From: Candidatus Gastranaerophilales bacterium
GTDB taxonomy: Bacteria; Cyanobacteriota; Vampirovibrionia; Gastranaerophilales; Gastranaerophilaceae
Length of the DNA stretch: 64,000 nt
Assembly: GCA_944326475.1 (NCBI GenBank)
Contig: CALVEC010000009.1
Location: 1 to 64,000, forward strand
Reading direction: 5' to 3'
The position numbers and the translations under genes are program-made. How positions within the stretch are numbered: the stretch's first letter is position 1; every line of letters begins with the position of its first letter. Positions 42,113 through 51,069 of this stretch are shown here, one piece after another. The notes beneath the pieces were generated by a model, which was not told the origin of the DNA, did no database searches, and saw only the letters and a list, made by a program, of their open reading frames with translations.

Positions 42113-42778
42113 TTAATCCAATTTCCCTTCATCAAGCAGACTTTGAACCTTTTCAACAATGATTTTATGTATTTCATACACGCCTAAAGTTCCGTCTATA
42201 CTGACAAAGTTGTAATCCTTTTTCATTTGTTCATACTCGGTCAGGCATTTGTCCTGGTATATGGTGAAACTTTTATAAAAGTCCGAGCTTAAACCTATAT
42301 CCCTGCCCGATTCCCAGTAATCAAGCCCTGTTGTGCCGATAACTCTCTTTAGCAAAACATCAACCGGCATGTCAAGATAGAATACCAAATCCGGCTCCGG
42401 AGCAAAGTCATAAAGTTTTTCGACCCACTCAAAATCCAGCCCCCGCACGACGTCACGGGCGAATGCCGTGTATTTGTATCTGTCCATAAGTACAACGAAT
42501 CCGGCATTTAATGCGGGAATAATAGTGTTTTCAAGTCTGTCGGCAAAATCAGCCGCGTATAAAAGGCTGAAAGTTGTTGCGTTTAGCAAATTTCTGTCTT
42601 TTGCATCATCAATTACATTTGCAATAAGTCTCGATGTTTTCCATTCGCTGACCATTGCGCCGTAGCTCTTTTCTTCTATCCACTGCTTTAAAAGCTCTAT
42701 CTGGGTAGATTTTCCGGAGCCGTCGGTTCCTTCAATAACTATTAATAATCCGTTATGTTCATTATTTTTGTTTTTCAT
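42113..42778 (-). CDS. Thymidylate-kinase-like protein, second copy
   Basis: The 221-residue P-loop kinase has Walker A IEGTDGSGKSTQIELLKQW (~14-32) and the DRYKYTAFARD motif (~95-105) that binds the nucleotide in dTMP kinases. The normal REPGGT segment of Tmk is replaced by SEWKTS. It is a close relative of the gene just upstream (42778-43449), whose stop codon overlaps its start by 1 bp (TAATG). Tandem copies imply a heteromer or two specificities. dTMP kinase is the nearest family, but substrate is unproven. Confidence 0.75.
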   Translation of the reverse strand: MKNKNNEHNGLLIVIEGTDGSGKSTQIELLKQWIEEKSYGAMVSEWKTSRLIANVIDDAKDRNLLNATTFSLLYAADFADRLENTIIPALNAGFVVLMDRYKYTAFARDVVRGLDFEWVEKLYDFAPEPDLVFYLDMPVDVLLKRVIGTTGLDYWESGRDIGLSSDFYKSFTIYQDKCLTEYEQMKKDYNFVSIDGTLGVYEIHKIIVEKVQSLLDEGKLD

Positions 42779-43449
42779 TACAGAGTTATTCCTTTTTTGG
42801 CAAGAATATCAATAACAAGTTTTCTCATTTCAACCTGTTTTGCGTGAATGGATTGTTTGGCGTCAATAGAGACAAGTCCGTATTCTTCCACCATTTTTTC
42901 ATATTCGTTATTCACACGGTTTTGAAAAATCACGTAACTTTTATACGGGTTGTTGCTCAATTTTAAATCCATACCGGCTTCATAAAAACCGGGCGTTCTG
43001 TTTGAACATATGCGTTCAAGTGAAATTTCCGCAGATATTGAATAATACAAAGCCAAATCAGGCTTTATTGCAAATCCGTACATATTTCTTACCCAGTCTC
43101 TGTCAACACCGCGGGCGACATCTCTTGCAAAGGCGGTGTAAGCATATCTGTCTGCCAGAACAATAAATCCTGCTTTCATTGCCGGTATAATTACCTGTTC
43201 AAGTCTGTCTGCAAAATCTACCGCATGCAGCAGGCTGAATGTTCTCGGGCTTAAAAGATTTTTTTTCTTTGCACGTTTTGTTGTCTGGGATATCAAATCC
43301 GATGAATTCCATTCTGTATAAATGACATCAAGATTTTTTGATTTTAACCAGTCCTTTAATATGCCGATTTGTGTGGATTTTCCGGAACCGTCAATCCCTT
43401 CTACGCAAATCAATGTTCCCGGCAGTCCATGTTCTTTTAGAAATCTCAC
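42778..43449 (-). CDS. Thymidylate-kinase-like protein, first copy
   Basis: The 223-residue P-loop kinase has Walker A VEGIDGSGKSTQIGILKDW (~16-34), LHAVDFADRLEQVIIPAM, and DRYAYTAFARDVARG. As in its neighbour, the REPGGT segment of ordinary Tmk is replaced (TEWNSS). A GFIVLADRYAYTAF/GFVVLMDRYKYTAF comparison shows the two genes are tandem duplicates that have diverged. It is first in the pair, and a terminator lies upstream. ThyX in the window makes the dTMP such enzymes would phosphorylate. Confidence 0.75.
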   Translation of the reverse strand: MRFLKEHGLPGTLICVEGIDGSGKSTQIGILKDWLKSKNLDVIYTEWNSSDLISQTTKRAKKKNLLSPRTFSLLHAVDFADRLEQVIIPAMKAGFIVLADRYAYTAFARDVARGVDRDWVRNMYGFAIKPDLALYYSISAEISLERICSNRTPGFYEAGMDLKLSNNPYKSYVIFQNRVNNEYEKMVEEYGLVSIDAKQSIHAKQVEMRKLVIDILAKKGITL

Positions 43450-43512
43450 TTTTGCCTCACAAAATAAGTCTTACAGTATTCAAATATAATACCATATTTT
43501 TATACAAACAAA

Positions 43513-43545
43513 AACAGCCGGCTGAACACCAACCGGCTGTTAGTT
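43513..43545 (-). terminator. Rho-independent terminator
   Basis: AACAGCCGG (43513-43521) and CCGGCTGTT (43533-43541) pair. The T-tract is on the minus strand, so it ends the small gene at 43566-43868 before the tmk-like pair. Confidence 0.82.
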
Positions 43546-43565
43546 ATTTATAAAATGTCAATCAA

Positions 43566-43868
43566 TTAAGCTGTCAAACTCAATGAACCTGATTCGTTTC
43601 CGGAATTTCTGCCTCCGTCGACACGTGCATTGTCTCCGAAAAGATTTTCATTTTTGCCTTTTTCTTTCTGGATTCTTTCGTTATTTAATGTTGTCATTTC
43701 AGACTCAAGGCGGGTCATTCTGCTTACTATCTGAGAAAGCTGATCTTTGTAATTGTCTGCGCCTTTTGACTCAATATCTTTTTTCTGCTTTTCCAAATTC
43801 TGATATTCTGTTCTTTTTGACCAATCAGATACAGATACAAACTGAATAGCGTTAAGATTAAATGACAT
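43566..43868 (-). CDS. Small coiled-coil protein of unknown function
   Basis: The 100-residue protein has a short hydrophobic start (SFNLNAIQFVSVSDW). A coiled coil follows (~18-70: EYQNLEKQKKDIESKGADNYKDQLSQIVSRMTRLESEMTTLNNERIQKEK) and then a Gly/Asn/Ser-rich tail. It has no signal peptide. AAAGGAAAAGAG precedes the ATG, and the gene has its own terminator. It is divergent from the motA operon, so it may be linked to motility, but nothing in the sequence shows that. No family is recognised. Confidence 0.65.
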   Translation of the reverse strand: MSFNLNAIQFVSVSDWSKRTEYQNLEKQKKDIESKGADNYKDQLSQIVSRMTRLESEMTTLNNERIQKEKGKNENLFGDNARVDGGRNSGNESGSLSLTA

Positions 43869-44065
43869 AGCTCTTTTCCTTTCTTACTTACACAATATTT
43901 TCAAATTAAAAATCACTCTTTACATATATATAAAGTATTTAAAAAATATTGAATTTCAGAAAGGATGTTTTTTGTTACATTGCTTAATAAAATTGCACTA
44001 TAAATCATCTAAATGACCGATACTCTAACGTGTTTTCATGTGGAATGATAATAATAAGAAATAGT

Positions 44066-44872
44066 ATGGGGATGAGAGGTTCTAAATTGAATTTTCCGGC
44101 AATAATTGCTATTGTACTGGCTGTTTTTATAATCTTGTTCGGACATAATTCCGATTCTGCTGCAATGATTTCTCTCATTCAGCCGTCTGCTGTTTTGATA
44201 GTTTTGGGCGGGACATTTTGTGCTTCGTTACTGAATTTCAATATGTCGACGCTTAAAAATGCATTCAAAGCATCTCTGGATGTGTTTTCCAACAGGCATC
44301 CTTCTCATATAAAAGTTATTGATGAAATAATTTTTCTGTCTCATCAATCCAGAAAAAACGGGCTTTTGGCACTCAGTCAGTACATTGACAATATTCAGGA
44401 TCCTTTTTTAAAAAGAGGGGTTCAACTGTCTGTTGATTATAACAACCCTCAGATGATTTATGACATATTAAAGGCTGAGATTTCCTTTACAGAGGAAGAA
44501 GAATTGATAAATTCAAGGGTTTTTGAGGCATTGGGCGGTTACGCTCCTACGTTTGGAATAGTTGGTGCTGTTATGGGGTTGATTCAAATTATGAGTTATA
44601 TCCAGCAGCCTGAAATATTGGCACAAGGTATAGCAACGGCTTTTGTTTCAACTCTTTACGGAGTTGGTTTTGCAAATCTTCTTTTCCTGCCGATAGCGGG
44701 TAAGTTAAAGCTTAACCTCAGGGAAAAGGTATTGTTACAAGAAATTATTTTGCAGGGGATTGTTTCAATACAAATGCAGGAAGCGCCGATGGTTATTGAG
44801 GAAAAACTTCTTGCATATTTAAAATATCACGATAGAGAGCATAATCTAAAACAGATATACGGGCATAAATAA
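44066..44872 (+). CDS. motA: Flagellar motor stator protein MotA
   Basis: About 268 residues. MotA forms the ion-conducting stator ring with MotB in the inner membrane. Four membrane helices are visible (FPAIIAIVLAVFIILFG, SAVLIVLGGTFCASLLNF, APTFGIVGAVMGLIQIMSYI with the conserved P and G, and AFVSTLYGVGFANLLFLPI). The cytoplasmic torque loop lies between helices 2 and 3. In-frame starts at 44030 (GTG), 44045, 44066 and 44072 all lack a good ribosome site; 44066 brings helix 1 near the N-terminus as usual. motB begins right at the stop codon. Confidence 0.92.
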   Translation: MGMRGSKLNFPAIIAIVLAVFIILFGHNSDSAAMISLIQPSAVLIVLGGTFCASLLNFNMSTLKNAFKASLDVFSNRHPSHIKVIDEIIFLSHQSRKNGLLALSQYIDNIQDPFLKRGVQLSVDYNNPQMIYDILKAEISFTEEEELINSRVFEALGGYAPTFGIVGAVMGLIQIMSYIQQPEILAQGIATAFVSTLYGVGFANLLFLPIAGKLKLNLREKVLLQEIILQGIVSIQMQEAPMVIEEKLLAYLKYHDREHNLKQIYGHK

Positions 44873-45607
44873 ATGAGAAATGATTATTATTCAAATTCTA
44901 ATGACTATATAAACCGCTGGGTCATATCCTATGCGGATTTTGTGACTATGCTTTTGGCGCTGTTTATGGTAATGTTTGCGGTTAACGGTATGGATGCAAA
45001 ACATATAAAAGACGTTAATAAGTCTATTGAAAAAGTTTTTGCCCAGCCTCAGGCTGCTCAGACAGAAGAAAATGTTAAGAATTCTGAAATTTTGCAAAAT
45101 GATGATTCAATACTTGAGGATGACGGAAAGACAATTCTGGAAGGCAAAGACGGCATATTGGAATCAGAACAGATTCTGGAAAAGTTAAAAGACAATATTG
45201 ACATAAATAACAGTACAACTGTACTTAAAGAGCCTCGGGGCGTGGTTATCAGGCTTAATGACACCATGCTTTTTGATCAAGGTTCTGCTATAATAAAATC
45301 AGAGGCTTTATCTACATTGGAAAGTATATCTGAAAAGCTTAGAGAATTTGACAATCCCATACTGATAGAAGGACATACGGATTCCACTCCGATAAAGAAT
45401 GAAAAATATCCGTCAAACTGGGAATTGTCTACAGCAAGAGCAACAAATATAATTTCCTACCTTGTAGAAAAACAGAATTTTCCGCCAAACAGGCTTTCCG
45501 CCGTTGGCTATGGGGAATATATGCCGGTTGCAGATAATAATACACCGCAAAATAAAGCTAAAAACAGACGAGTTGATATAATAATTCTAAGTTCGGATAA
45601 GAAATAA
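44873..45607 (+). CDS. motB: Flagellar motor stator protein MotB
   Basis: The 244-residue protein has a short cytoplasmic head and one membrane helix (~19-40: ISYADFVTMLLALFMVMFAVN) whose Asp in YADF is the ion-carrying residue. The plug/linker is followed by an OmpA-like peptidoglycan-binding domain (~130-244: LIEGHTDSTPI, NWELSTARATNIISYL, NRRVDIII). It follows motA with no gap. Ion type (H+ or Na+) cannot be decided from this alone. Confidence 0.95.
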   Translation: MRNDYYSNSNDYINRWVISYADFVTMLLALFMVMFAVNGMDAKHIKDVNKSIEKVFAQPQAAQTEENVKNSEILQNDDSILEDDGKTILEGKDGILESEQILEKLKDNIDINNSTTVLKEPRGVVIRLNDTMLFDQGSAIIKSEALSTLESISEKLREFDNPILIEGHTDSTPIKNEKYPSNWELSTARATNIISYLVEKQNFPPNRLSAVGYGEYMPVADNNTPQNKAKNRRVDIIILSSDKK

Positions 45608-45621
45608 TTGGAGAACGGGAT

Positions 45622-46245
45622 ATGGCAAAACCTCAAAGAAAAGAAGATGTAAAACCAGATAAAGAAAAACAACAGCAGCAGGAAGGCGGCGGCTCGAGTT
45701 CCCTTATTATTAATATAGTTACAACAGCAATAATTTGTGTGATTTTTATAGGGGTAAATTACTTTTTGCAGTCAAATTTGCTTACAAATCACCTTAAAGC
45801 AGTGACAGCGGAGCAAACAGAAGACGATTCCGAAGAAAATCTGGACAAACCTCAAAAGGGTATTGTTGTGGAACTCGGTGATTTTACAATGAATCTTAGC
45901 GATATAGAACCGAGAAGATATTTAAAAGCAGAAGTTGCCATAGAAGTTACAAATCCGGAACCGTTGCCTGAGGAAGAACCGCAGAAAGCATCCGGCGGGC
46001 ATGGCGGTCATGGCGCATCTGCACCAAAAAGTCCGCAAGATGCTATTATAGAAGAAATGGAACAGTACAAACCCGCTATAAGGGATGCAGTAATTACAGT
46101 TCTTTCCAGCAAAACTTCTGATGAATTGTCGACAACAGCAGGCAAAGAGCTTGCAAAACAGCAGATTGCCGAATCTGTCAACGGTATATTTGACGGAGAA
46201 CGCGAAGTTATCAGAGTCAGCTTCGGTCAATTTATAATGCAGTAG
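45622..46245 (+). CDS. fliL: Flagellar basal body-associated protein FliL
   Basis: The 207-residue protein has a Lys/Gln-rich cytoplasmic head and one membrane helix (~30-50: LIINIVTTAIICVIFIGVNYFL). The periplasmic FliL domain follows (GDFTMNLSDIEPRRYLKAEVAIEV, IRDAVITVLSSKTSDELSTTAGKELAKQQIAESVN, IRVSFGQFIMQ). FliL rings surround and support MotAB stators. An insert rich in Gly and His (GGHGGHGAS, ~132-140) interrupts the domain, which is unusual. It lies between motB and fliM, and GGAG precedes its start. Confidence 0.9.
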   Translation: MAKPQRKEDVKPDKEKQQQQEGGGSSSLIINIVTTAIICVIFIGVNYFLQSNLLTNHLKAVTAEQTEDDSEENLDKPQKGIVVELGDFTMNLSDIEPRRYLKAEVAIEVTNPEPLPEEEPQKASGGHGGHGASAPKSPQDAIIEEMEQYKPAIRDAVITVLSSKTSDELSTTAGKELAKQQIAESVNGIFDGEREVIRVSFGQFIMQ

Positions 46246-46259
46246 AGGAGAGGTATAAA

Positions 46260-47306
46260 ATGTCTGATTCAGAAAATTCTCAATCAGAAAATTTCAAACA
46301 AAGCGCGATTCTTGGCGAGGATATGTCAGGAATGCCTTTTGACGCTGCTGATAAAGATATGTTTTTAAACCTCTATGATGCTGCAGAAGAATATAAAAAG
46401 GGTTATAAACTTTACAACTTCAGAAGACCTGACAAATTTTCAAAAGACCATTTAAGAGGGCTGCAGGATATTCACAGAGAATTTTCAAGACAGCTTGCGC
46501 TTGTTTTGACAGCATATCTTCGTATGCATCTTGAAGTTGATGTAGTTTCTGTTGACCAGCTTACTTACGATGAATTTATGCGCTCCATTCCAAATCCCTT
46601 ATCAATTGCGATTTTTGAACTTAATCCTCTGCCGGGTCAAATTCTGCTGGGTATAAGTTTTGAAGTTCTTTCCAGTATGGTTGACCGTATGCTGGGCGGC
46701 GTGGGGGCTGTGGAATCAAAAGTCAGAGAGCTTACGGATGTAGAAGAATCTCTTGTTAAAAAGATGATTGAAAGAACCATCCAAACCCTTGAAGAAGCCT
46801 GGTCTCACATTATTCCGGTCGAAAGCCATCTTATTGGCATGGACAACAACTATTCCGGTATTCAGGTTGCGACACCAGGTGAAATTGTTGCTCTGATTAC
46901 TCTTGAAGTGCACATTGCCGGAAGACATTACGGACTTATAAACCTTTGTTTCCCGTATCCTGTTTTGGAAAATATTCTCTCTCAGTTAACAACCCAGCAT
47001 ATTTTCCAGACAAAAGGTATTATTGCAACATCTGAAGAACGTCAAAAAATGATAGAAAAATTGAACACATCGCTGGTTGATATAAACGTTCTTTTCGGAC
47101 AAACCGATATAACAATGCGGGACTTTTTGGATTTAAAGGTTAACGATGTCATAAAGCTTGACAATTTTTCAAATGAAGATTTAATTGTGAAGGTAAACAA
47201 TGAACGTAAATTTTACGCAAGACCGGGAAGAATAAAAGATAAAATTTGTGTTAAAATAACCGATAGATACGATTACTATGTAAATGCTCTGAAACGCTAT
47301 TTTTAG
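46260..47306 (+). CDS. fliM: Flagellar motor switch protein FliM
   Basis: The 348-residue protein forms the C-ring middle domain that binds CheY-P and FliG. It shows the family pattern in the middle (YNFRRPDKFSKDHLRGLQDIHREFSRQL, MVDRMLGGVG, LTDVEESLVKKMI) and the C-terminal SpoA domain (LKVNDVIKLDNFSNEDLIVKVNN). The CheY-binding EIDALL-like motif is not obvious at its N-terminus. That is notable because no CheY gene is in the window. It sits between fliL and fliN with 14 and 12 bp gaps. Confidence 0.94.
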   Translation: MSDSENSQSENFKQSAILGEDMSGMPFDAADKDMFLNLYDAAEEYKKGYKLYNFRRPDKFSKDHLRGLQDIHREFSRQLALVLTAYLRMHLEVDVVSVDQLTYDEFMRSIPNPLSIAIFELNPLPGQILLGISFEVLSSMVDRMLGGVGAVESKVRELTDVEESLVKKMIERTIQTLEEAWSHIIPVESHLIGMDNNYSGIQVATPGEIVALITLEVHIAGRHYGLINLCFPYPVLENILSQLTTQHIFQTKGIIATSEERQKMIEKLNTSLVDINVLFGQTDITMRDFLDLKVNDVIKLDNFSNEDLIVKVNNERKFYARPGRIKDKICVKITDRYDYYVNALKRYF

Positions 47307-47318
47307 AAAGGATTTCCA

Positions 47319-47873
47319 ATGTCAGAAGATAAAATGCCAAACGATGATTTGAATAACGAATATAACCAGGATTTTTCTAATGATTTCAATACCGGACTTC
47401 CTGAAGATAATAGCCCGATATCTGATTCTGCGGATGTTCCGCCTGCGAAAGATAATGCGCCCGAACCTCAAAAATATGATTTTGAGGAGGTTTCTCACGA
47501 ATCTGAACCGAAAGAAGTCAGACTGGAGCAAGAATCAAATATTGATGAGCCGGTAACGGTAAGACCGGTTGAGTTTGCGCCTTTTGACAGCTATACTCCG
47601 ACAAATACCGATACAAACAGAAATCTTGAGCTTTTAATGGACATAAAGCTTGAGCTTACGGTAGAACTCGGAAGATGCCACCTTCCTGTCAAAAAAGTCC
47701 TTGAACTTACAAGAGGCTCTATTATTGAACTTGATAAGGTTGCAGGGGAGTCTGTTGAGCTTTATGCAAACGGAAAACATGTTGCAAACGGAGAAGTTGT
47801 TGTTATTGAAGACAACTTCGGGCTTAGAATCACAAGTATTACAGACCCTGAGGAAAGAATAAAAAGTATTTAA
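47319..47873 (+). CDS. fliN: Flagellar motor switch protein FliN
   Basis: The 184-residue protein has a C-terminal SpoA domain (~105-184: LLMDIKLELTVELGRCHLPVKKVLELTRGSIIELDK, VELYANGKHVANGEVVVIEDNFGLRIT), which is the whole of a minimal FliN. The first ~100 residues are an acidic, Pro/Asn/Asp-rich, disordered extension, longer than in E. coli FliN. It closes the motA-fliN operon. Its stop codon overlaps the stop of convergent murQ in the palindrome TTAA, with no terminator between them. Confidence 0.93.
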   Translation: MSEDKMPNDDLNNEYNQDFSNDFNTGLPEDNSPISDSADVPPAKDNAPEPQKYDFEEVSHESEPKEVRLEQESNIDEPVTVRPVEFAPFDSYTPTNTDTNRNLELLMDIKLELTVELGRCHLPVKKVLELTRGSIIELDKVAGESVELYANGKHVANGEVVVIEDNFGLRITSITDPEERIKSI

Positions 47874-48766
47874 TCTAAAGCAGCAAAGACTTTTCGTAAA
47901 ATGCCGTTATTTTGTTCAAGAAGTTCCGACGCTTTTTGGGAAGTTATATTGTATTTAATCTGCAAAATTGAGTTTTTTACGTCATAGTTGTTTAAGGTGA
48001 GGATTTTTTGCGCTTGTTCCCCGCTGCATTTTGTAATGGCTGAAACAATACGAACTGCACGGTTTTTCAGTTTGTCATTCGTCGCTTTAACATCTATCAT
48101 ATAGTTTTTGTACGTTTTTCCGATTTTTACCATGGAGGCGGTTGTCAGCATATTCAAAATCATTTTTTGTGCAGTGCCTGCTTTCATCCTCGTTGAACCG
48201 GAGATGGCTTCTGCGCCTGTATCAACAAAAATAAAGCAGTCGGAAAATTCTTTCATTTTTGCATTTTTATTGGATGATATGCTTATTGTTTTGCTGCCGT
48301 TTGTTTTTGCAAGCTCCAGTATTTTTACGACATAGTTGGCGTTTCCCGAGGCAGAAATACAAACTACTGTATCATTTTTAGTTATTTCTTTGTCAGAAAA
48401 ATCTTTTTTTGCTAGTTCAATCGAATCTTCGGCGCCTTCTGCCGCTGTTTTTATTGCAGCATCACCGCCTGCTATTATTCCCTGAACCATAGACGGGTCG
48501 GTGTTAAAGGTCGGCGGGCATTCCGATGCGTCCAGAATCCCGAGTCTTCCGCTGGTTCCTGCACCAAAATATAACAGACGTCCTCCGTTTTGAAAATTAT
48601 TGCTTATAATGTCAACTGCCTGTGCAATTTGAGGCAAAGCTTTTTGTACCGCAAGCGCTACTTTTAAATCTTCATTATTAATAAGTGTTACAATTCCGAG
48701 ACTATCGGCTAAATCAATGTTTTCTGTATTTTTATTCAAATTTTCAGTTGATATTGTATCTGTCAT
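47870..48766 (-). CDS. murQ: N-acetylmuramic acid 6-phosphate etherase
   Basis: The 298-residue SIS-domain enzyme cleaves the lactyl ether of MurNAc-6-P to give GlcNAc-6-P and lactate in peptidoglycan recycling. Signatures are GRLLYFGAGTSGRLGILDASECPPTF (~62-88, sugar-phosphate loop), IIAGGDAAI, ISASGNANYV and STRMKAGTAQKMILNMLTT, with the C-terminal helical domain (TKCSGEQAQKILTLNNYDVKNSIL). It follows anmK after 9 bp, and the two form a recycling operon. Confidence 0.96.
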   Translation of the reverse strand: MTDTISTENLNKNTENIDLADSLGIVTLINNEDLKVALAVQKALPQIAQAVDIISNNFQNGGRLLYFGAGTSGRLGILDASECPPTFNTDPSMVQGIIAGGDAAIKTAAEGAEDSIELAKKDFSDKEITKNDTVVCISASGNANYVVKILELAKTNGSKTISISSNKNAKMKEFSDCFIFVDTGAEAISGSTRMKAGTAQKMILNMLTTASMVKIGKTYKNYMIDVKATNDKLKNRAVRIVSAITKCSGEQAQKILTLNNYDVKNSILQIKYNITSQKASELLEQNNGILRKVFAALD

Positions 48767-48775
48767 AATTCATTC

Positions 48776-49906
48776 TCAATAAGCTATTTCACCCATTGCA
48801 ACCCGTTTAGCTGCACCGGTGCAGATGGGAAGGTTGTTTGGTATTTTGTTAATTGTGCAATATCCCAAAAGTGCAAAGGAAATTGCCTCTTTAAATTTGT
48901 CGTTTATATTAAAATCAGCATGGGTTTTTACGGGAATATGCCCGAAATATTTTTTAAGCAATCCTGTTAAAAACTTGTTGTAAGCTCCGCCACCGCCGAT
49001 TACTATTTCTTTTATTCCGGTTTTAGGAAGAACAAAACGGTTGTATGCGTCGAAAATGGTTTTTGCGCTCAATGCGCTTATCGTGGCAATAATATCACAC
49101 TTGTTAAGGGGTGCATTTTGCAGGATTCTTTCCGCATAAAGGTCGTTAAACAGTTCCCTTCCGGTTGTTTTGGGCGGGTTAAGTGCATAGTAAGGCTCTT
49201 TTAAGAGCATCTCCAGCCAATCTTCATCAATAACCCCGCTGCAGGCAATACGTCCGTCCTTGTCATAAGGAATGTCAAAATATTTTTTCATGCAATAATC
49301 AATCAGCATATTACCCGGACCTGTATCGAACGCAAAGGTTTTACATTCAGGTGATAAAACGGTTACATTTGCTATACCGCCTATATTCTGGATACATCTT
49401 GGAATTTTGCGTCCGAATATGAGTTCATCTGCAAACGGAACAAGCGGTGCGCCTTGTCCTCCTGCTGCAATATCTCTGGTTCTGAAATTTCCGACAGTTG
49501 TTACTCCTGTATTTTCTGCAATAACTGAAATATTTCCGATTTGCAGAGTAGAGCCTGTAGAAATCCCTGCACAGTTTACCGGAGTCGGATGGTGAAAGAC
49601 GGTTTGCCCGTGAGACGCTATAAAATCTACACCGGATTGACTTATTCCAGTTTTTTCAATCAGTTCGTTTGCGCATTTTGCGAACAGTTTTCCGACCGCA
49701 AAATCCATATAACAAATATCCTCTGTTTTTCCGTTATTGTTTGCTATATTTAAAAGCTTTTCTCTTATTTCCTCAGGATAGTCCAGTGCATGACCTGCAA
49801 TAAATTCAAATTTTAAATCATCATATATTTTTACAAGGCAGGCGTCTATGCCGTCCGCAGACGTTCCTGACATCATACCGATAGCTGTTTTGTAACCATT
49901 GTTCAT
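48776..49906 (-). CDS. anmK: Anhydro-N-acetylmuramic acid kinase
   Basis: The ~376-residue sugar kinase converts anhydroMurNAc to MurNAc-6-P, the substrate of MurQ. It has the N-terminal ATP motif AIGMMSGTSADGIDACLV, the catalytic region DFIASHGQTVFHHP and NIGGIANVTVL, DTGPGNMLID, and the C-terminal IKEIVIGGGGAYNKFL. The start MNNGYKTAIGMMSG at 49906 is chosen because a TATAAT box lies seven bases upstream. The in-frame start at 49933 would lie upstream of the transcription start. Paired with murQ, it allows turnover muropeptides to be reused. Confidence 0.94.
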   Translation of the reverse strand: MNNGYKTAIGMMSGTSADGIDACLVKIYDDLKFEFIAGHALDYPEEIREKLLNIANNNGKTEDICYMDFAVGKLFAKCANELIEKTGISQSGVDFIASHGQTVFHHPTPVNCAGISTGSTLQIGNISVIAENTGVTTVGNFRTRDIAAGGQGAPLVPFADELIFGRKIPRCIQNIGGIANVTVLSPECKTFAFDTGPGNMLIDYCMKKYFDIPYDKDGRIACSGVIDEDWLEMLLKEPYYALNPPKTTGRELFNDLYAERILQNAPLNKCDIIATISALSAKTIFDAYNRFVLPKTGIKEIVIGGGGAYNKFLTGLLKKYFGHIPVKTHADFNINDKFKEAISFALLGYCTINKIPNNLPICTGAAKRVAMGEIAY

Positions 49907-49913
49907 ACAATCG

Positions 49914-49919
49914 ATTATA
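49914..49919 (-). promoter_or_regulatory. -10 box of anmK, leaderless type
   Basis: On the minus strand TATAAT (49919-49914) is followed by seven bases and the ATG at 49906. The arrangement equals that of murT and is close to that of folC. Confidence 0.55.
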
Positions 49920-49986
49920 CTCTTTAATAACAAATTTTAACAAGCAGCTTCTCAAAAAAGTTTGCTTGCGTTAGAATAGTTACACT

Positions 49987-51069
49987 ATGAAAGATATGCT
50001 AGATAAAATTCTCGAAATTGAGAAAAAATATATTGAATTGGGTACAACATTGTCAGATCCTGACGTTATTCACGACTACGAAAAATTCAGAGATCTCTCC
50101 AAACAGAGAAAAGCTATGGAAGAAACCGTAGAAGTTTATCGTGAATGGAAAAAGAACGAAGAAGCAATTTCTGATGCAAAAGAACTCATAAAATCAGAAT
50201 CAGACGAAGAAATGAAAGAGTTCCTGAAAACAGAAATGGCTGAAAATGAAAAAAGGAATCAGGAACTTGAAGAAAGAATGAAAGTTCTTTTGCTGCCGAG
50301 AGACCCGATGGATGACAAGGATATTATGCTTGAGATTCGCGGAGGCGCCGGCGGAGACGAGGCAAATATATTTGCCGGAGACCTTATGCGTATGTACTTA
50401 AGATACGCTGACAAGCAGGGTTGGCAGACAAAAATTCTCAGCATGACGGAATGTGAAGCCGGCGGAGTTTCGGAAGTTATTATTTCAATGAAGGGTGACA
50501 GCCTGTATTCAAAACTGAAATACGAATCAGGCGTACACAGAGTTCAAAGAGTCCCCCAAACTGAATCTCAAGGGCGTGTACATACGTCTACCGCGACGGT
50601 TGCTGTTATGCCTGAGGTTGATGATGTGGAAATTGAGCTTAATCCTGCGGATTTGGAAATTTCAACAGCACGTTCCGGCGGTGCCGGCGGTCAAAACGTC
50701 AATAAAGTCGAGACTGCTGTCCGCGTGTTTCACAAACCGAGCGGCATAATGATTTTCTGCACTGAAGAACGTTCGCAGCTGCAGAACAAAGAACGTGCCC
50801 TCCAGATTTTGAAAGCAAAATTATACGATATTGAAACCCAGAAACAAATGCAGGAAATCACCGACCTTAGACGCTCTCAAGTCGGTACGGGCGATCGTTC
50901 GGAACGTATCAGAACATACAACTTTCCTCAGGGAAGGCTGACTGACCATAGAATCGGACAAAACCTTAACGTATGGACTGTTATTGACGGTGATTTGGAT
51001 GAATTGATTAATCTTCTGATAGAACACGACCAGAAGTTGAAATTAGAGAAATTGGCACAGATAGGATGA
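49987..51069 (+). CDS. prfA: Peptide chain release factor 1
   Basis: The 360-residue class I release factor recognises UAA and UAG. It has the catalytic GGQ in [24 protein letters not shown], the stop-codon-reading region with [18 protein letters not shown] (PxT-type, RF1 rather than RF2), and the C-terminal [16 protein letters not shown]. The usual partner prmC is not adjacent. It overlaps the next gene (ZIP transporter) by 4 bp (ATGA). Its ATG is 9 bp after a TAGAAT box, so the leader is very short. Confidence 0.97.
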   Translation: MKDMLDKILEIEKKYIELGTTLSDPDVIHDYEKFRDLSKQRKAMEETVEVYREWKKNEEAISDAKELIKSESDEEMKEFLKTEMAENEKRNQELEERMKVLLLPRDPMDDKDIMLEIRGGAGGDEANIFAGDLMRMYLRYADKQGWQTKILSMTECEAGGVSEVIISMKGDSLYSKLKYESGVHRVQRVPQTESQGRVHTSTATVAVMPEVDDVEIELNPADLEISTARSGGAGGQNVNKVETAVRVFHKPSGIMIFCTEERSQLQNKERALQILKAKLYDIETQKQMQEITDLRRSQVGTGDRSERIRTYNFPQGRLTDHRIGQNLNVWTVIDGDLDELINLLIEHDQKLKLEKLAQIG

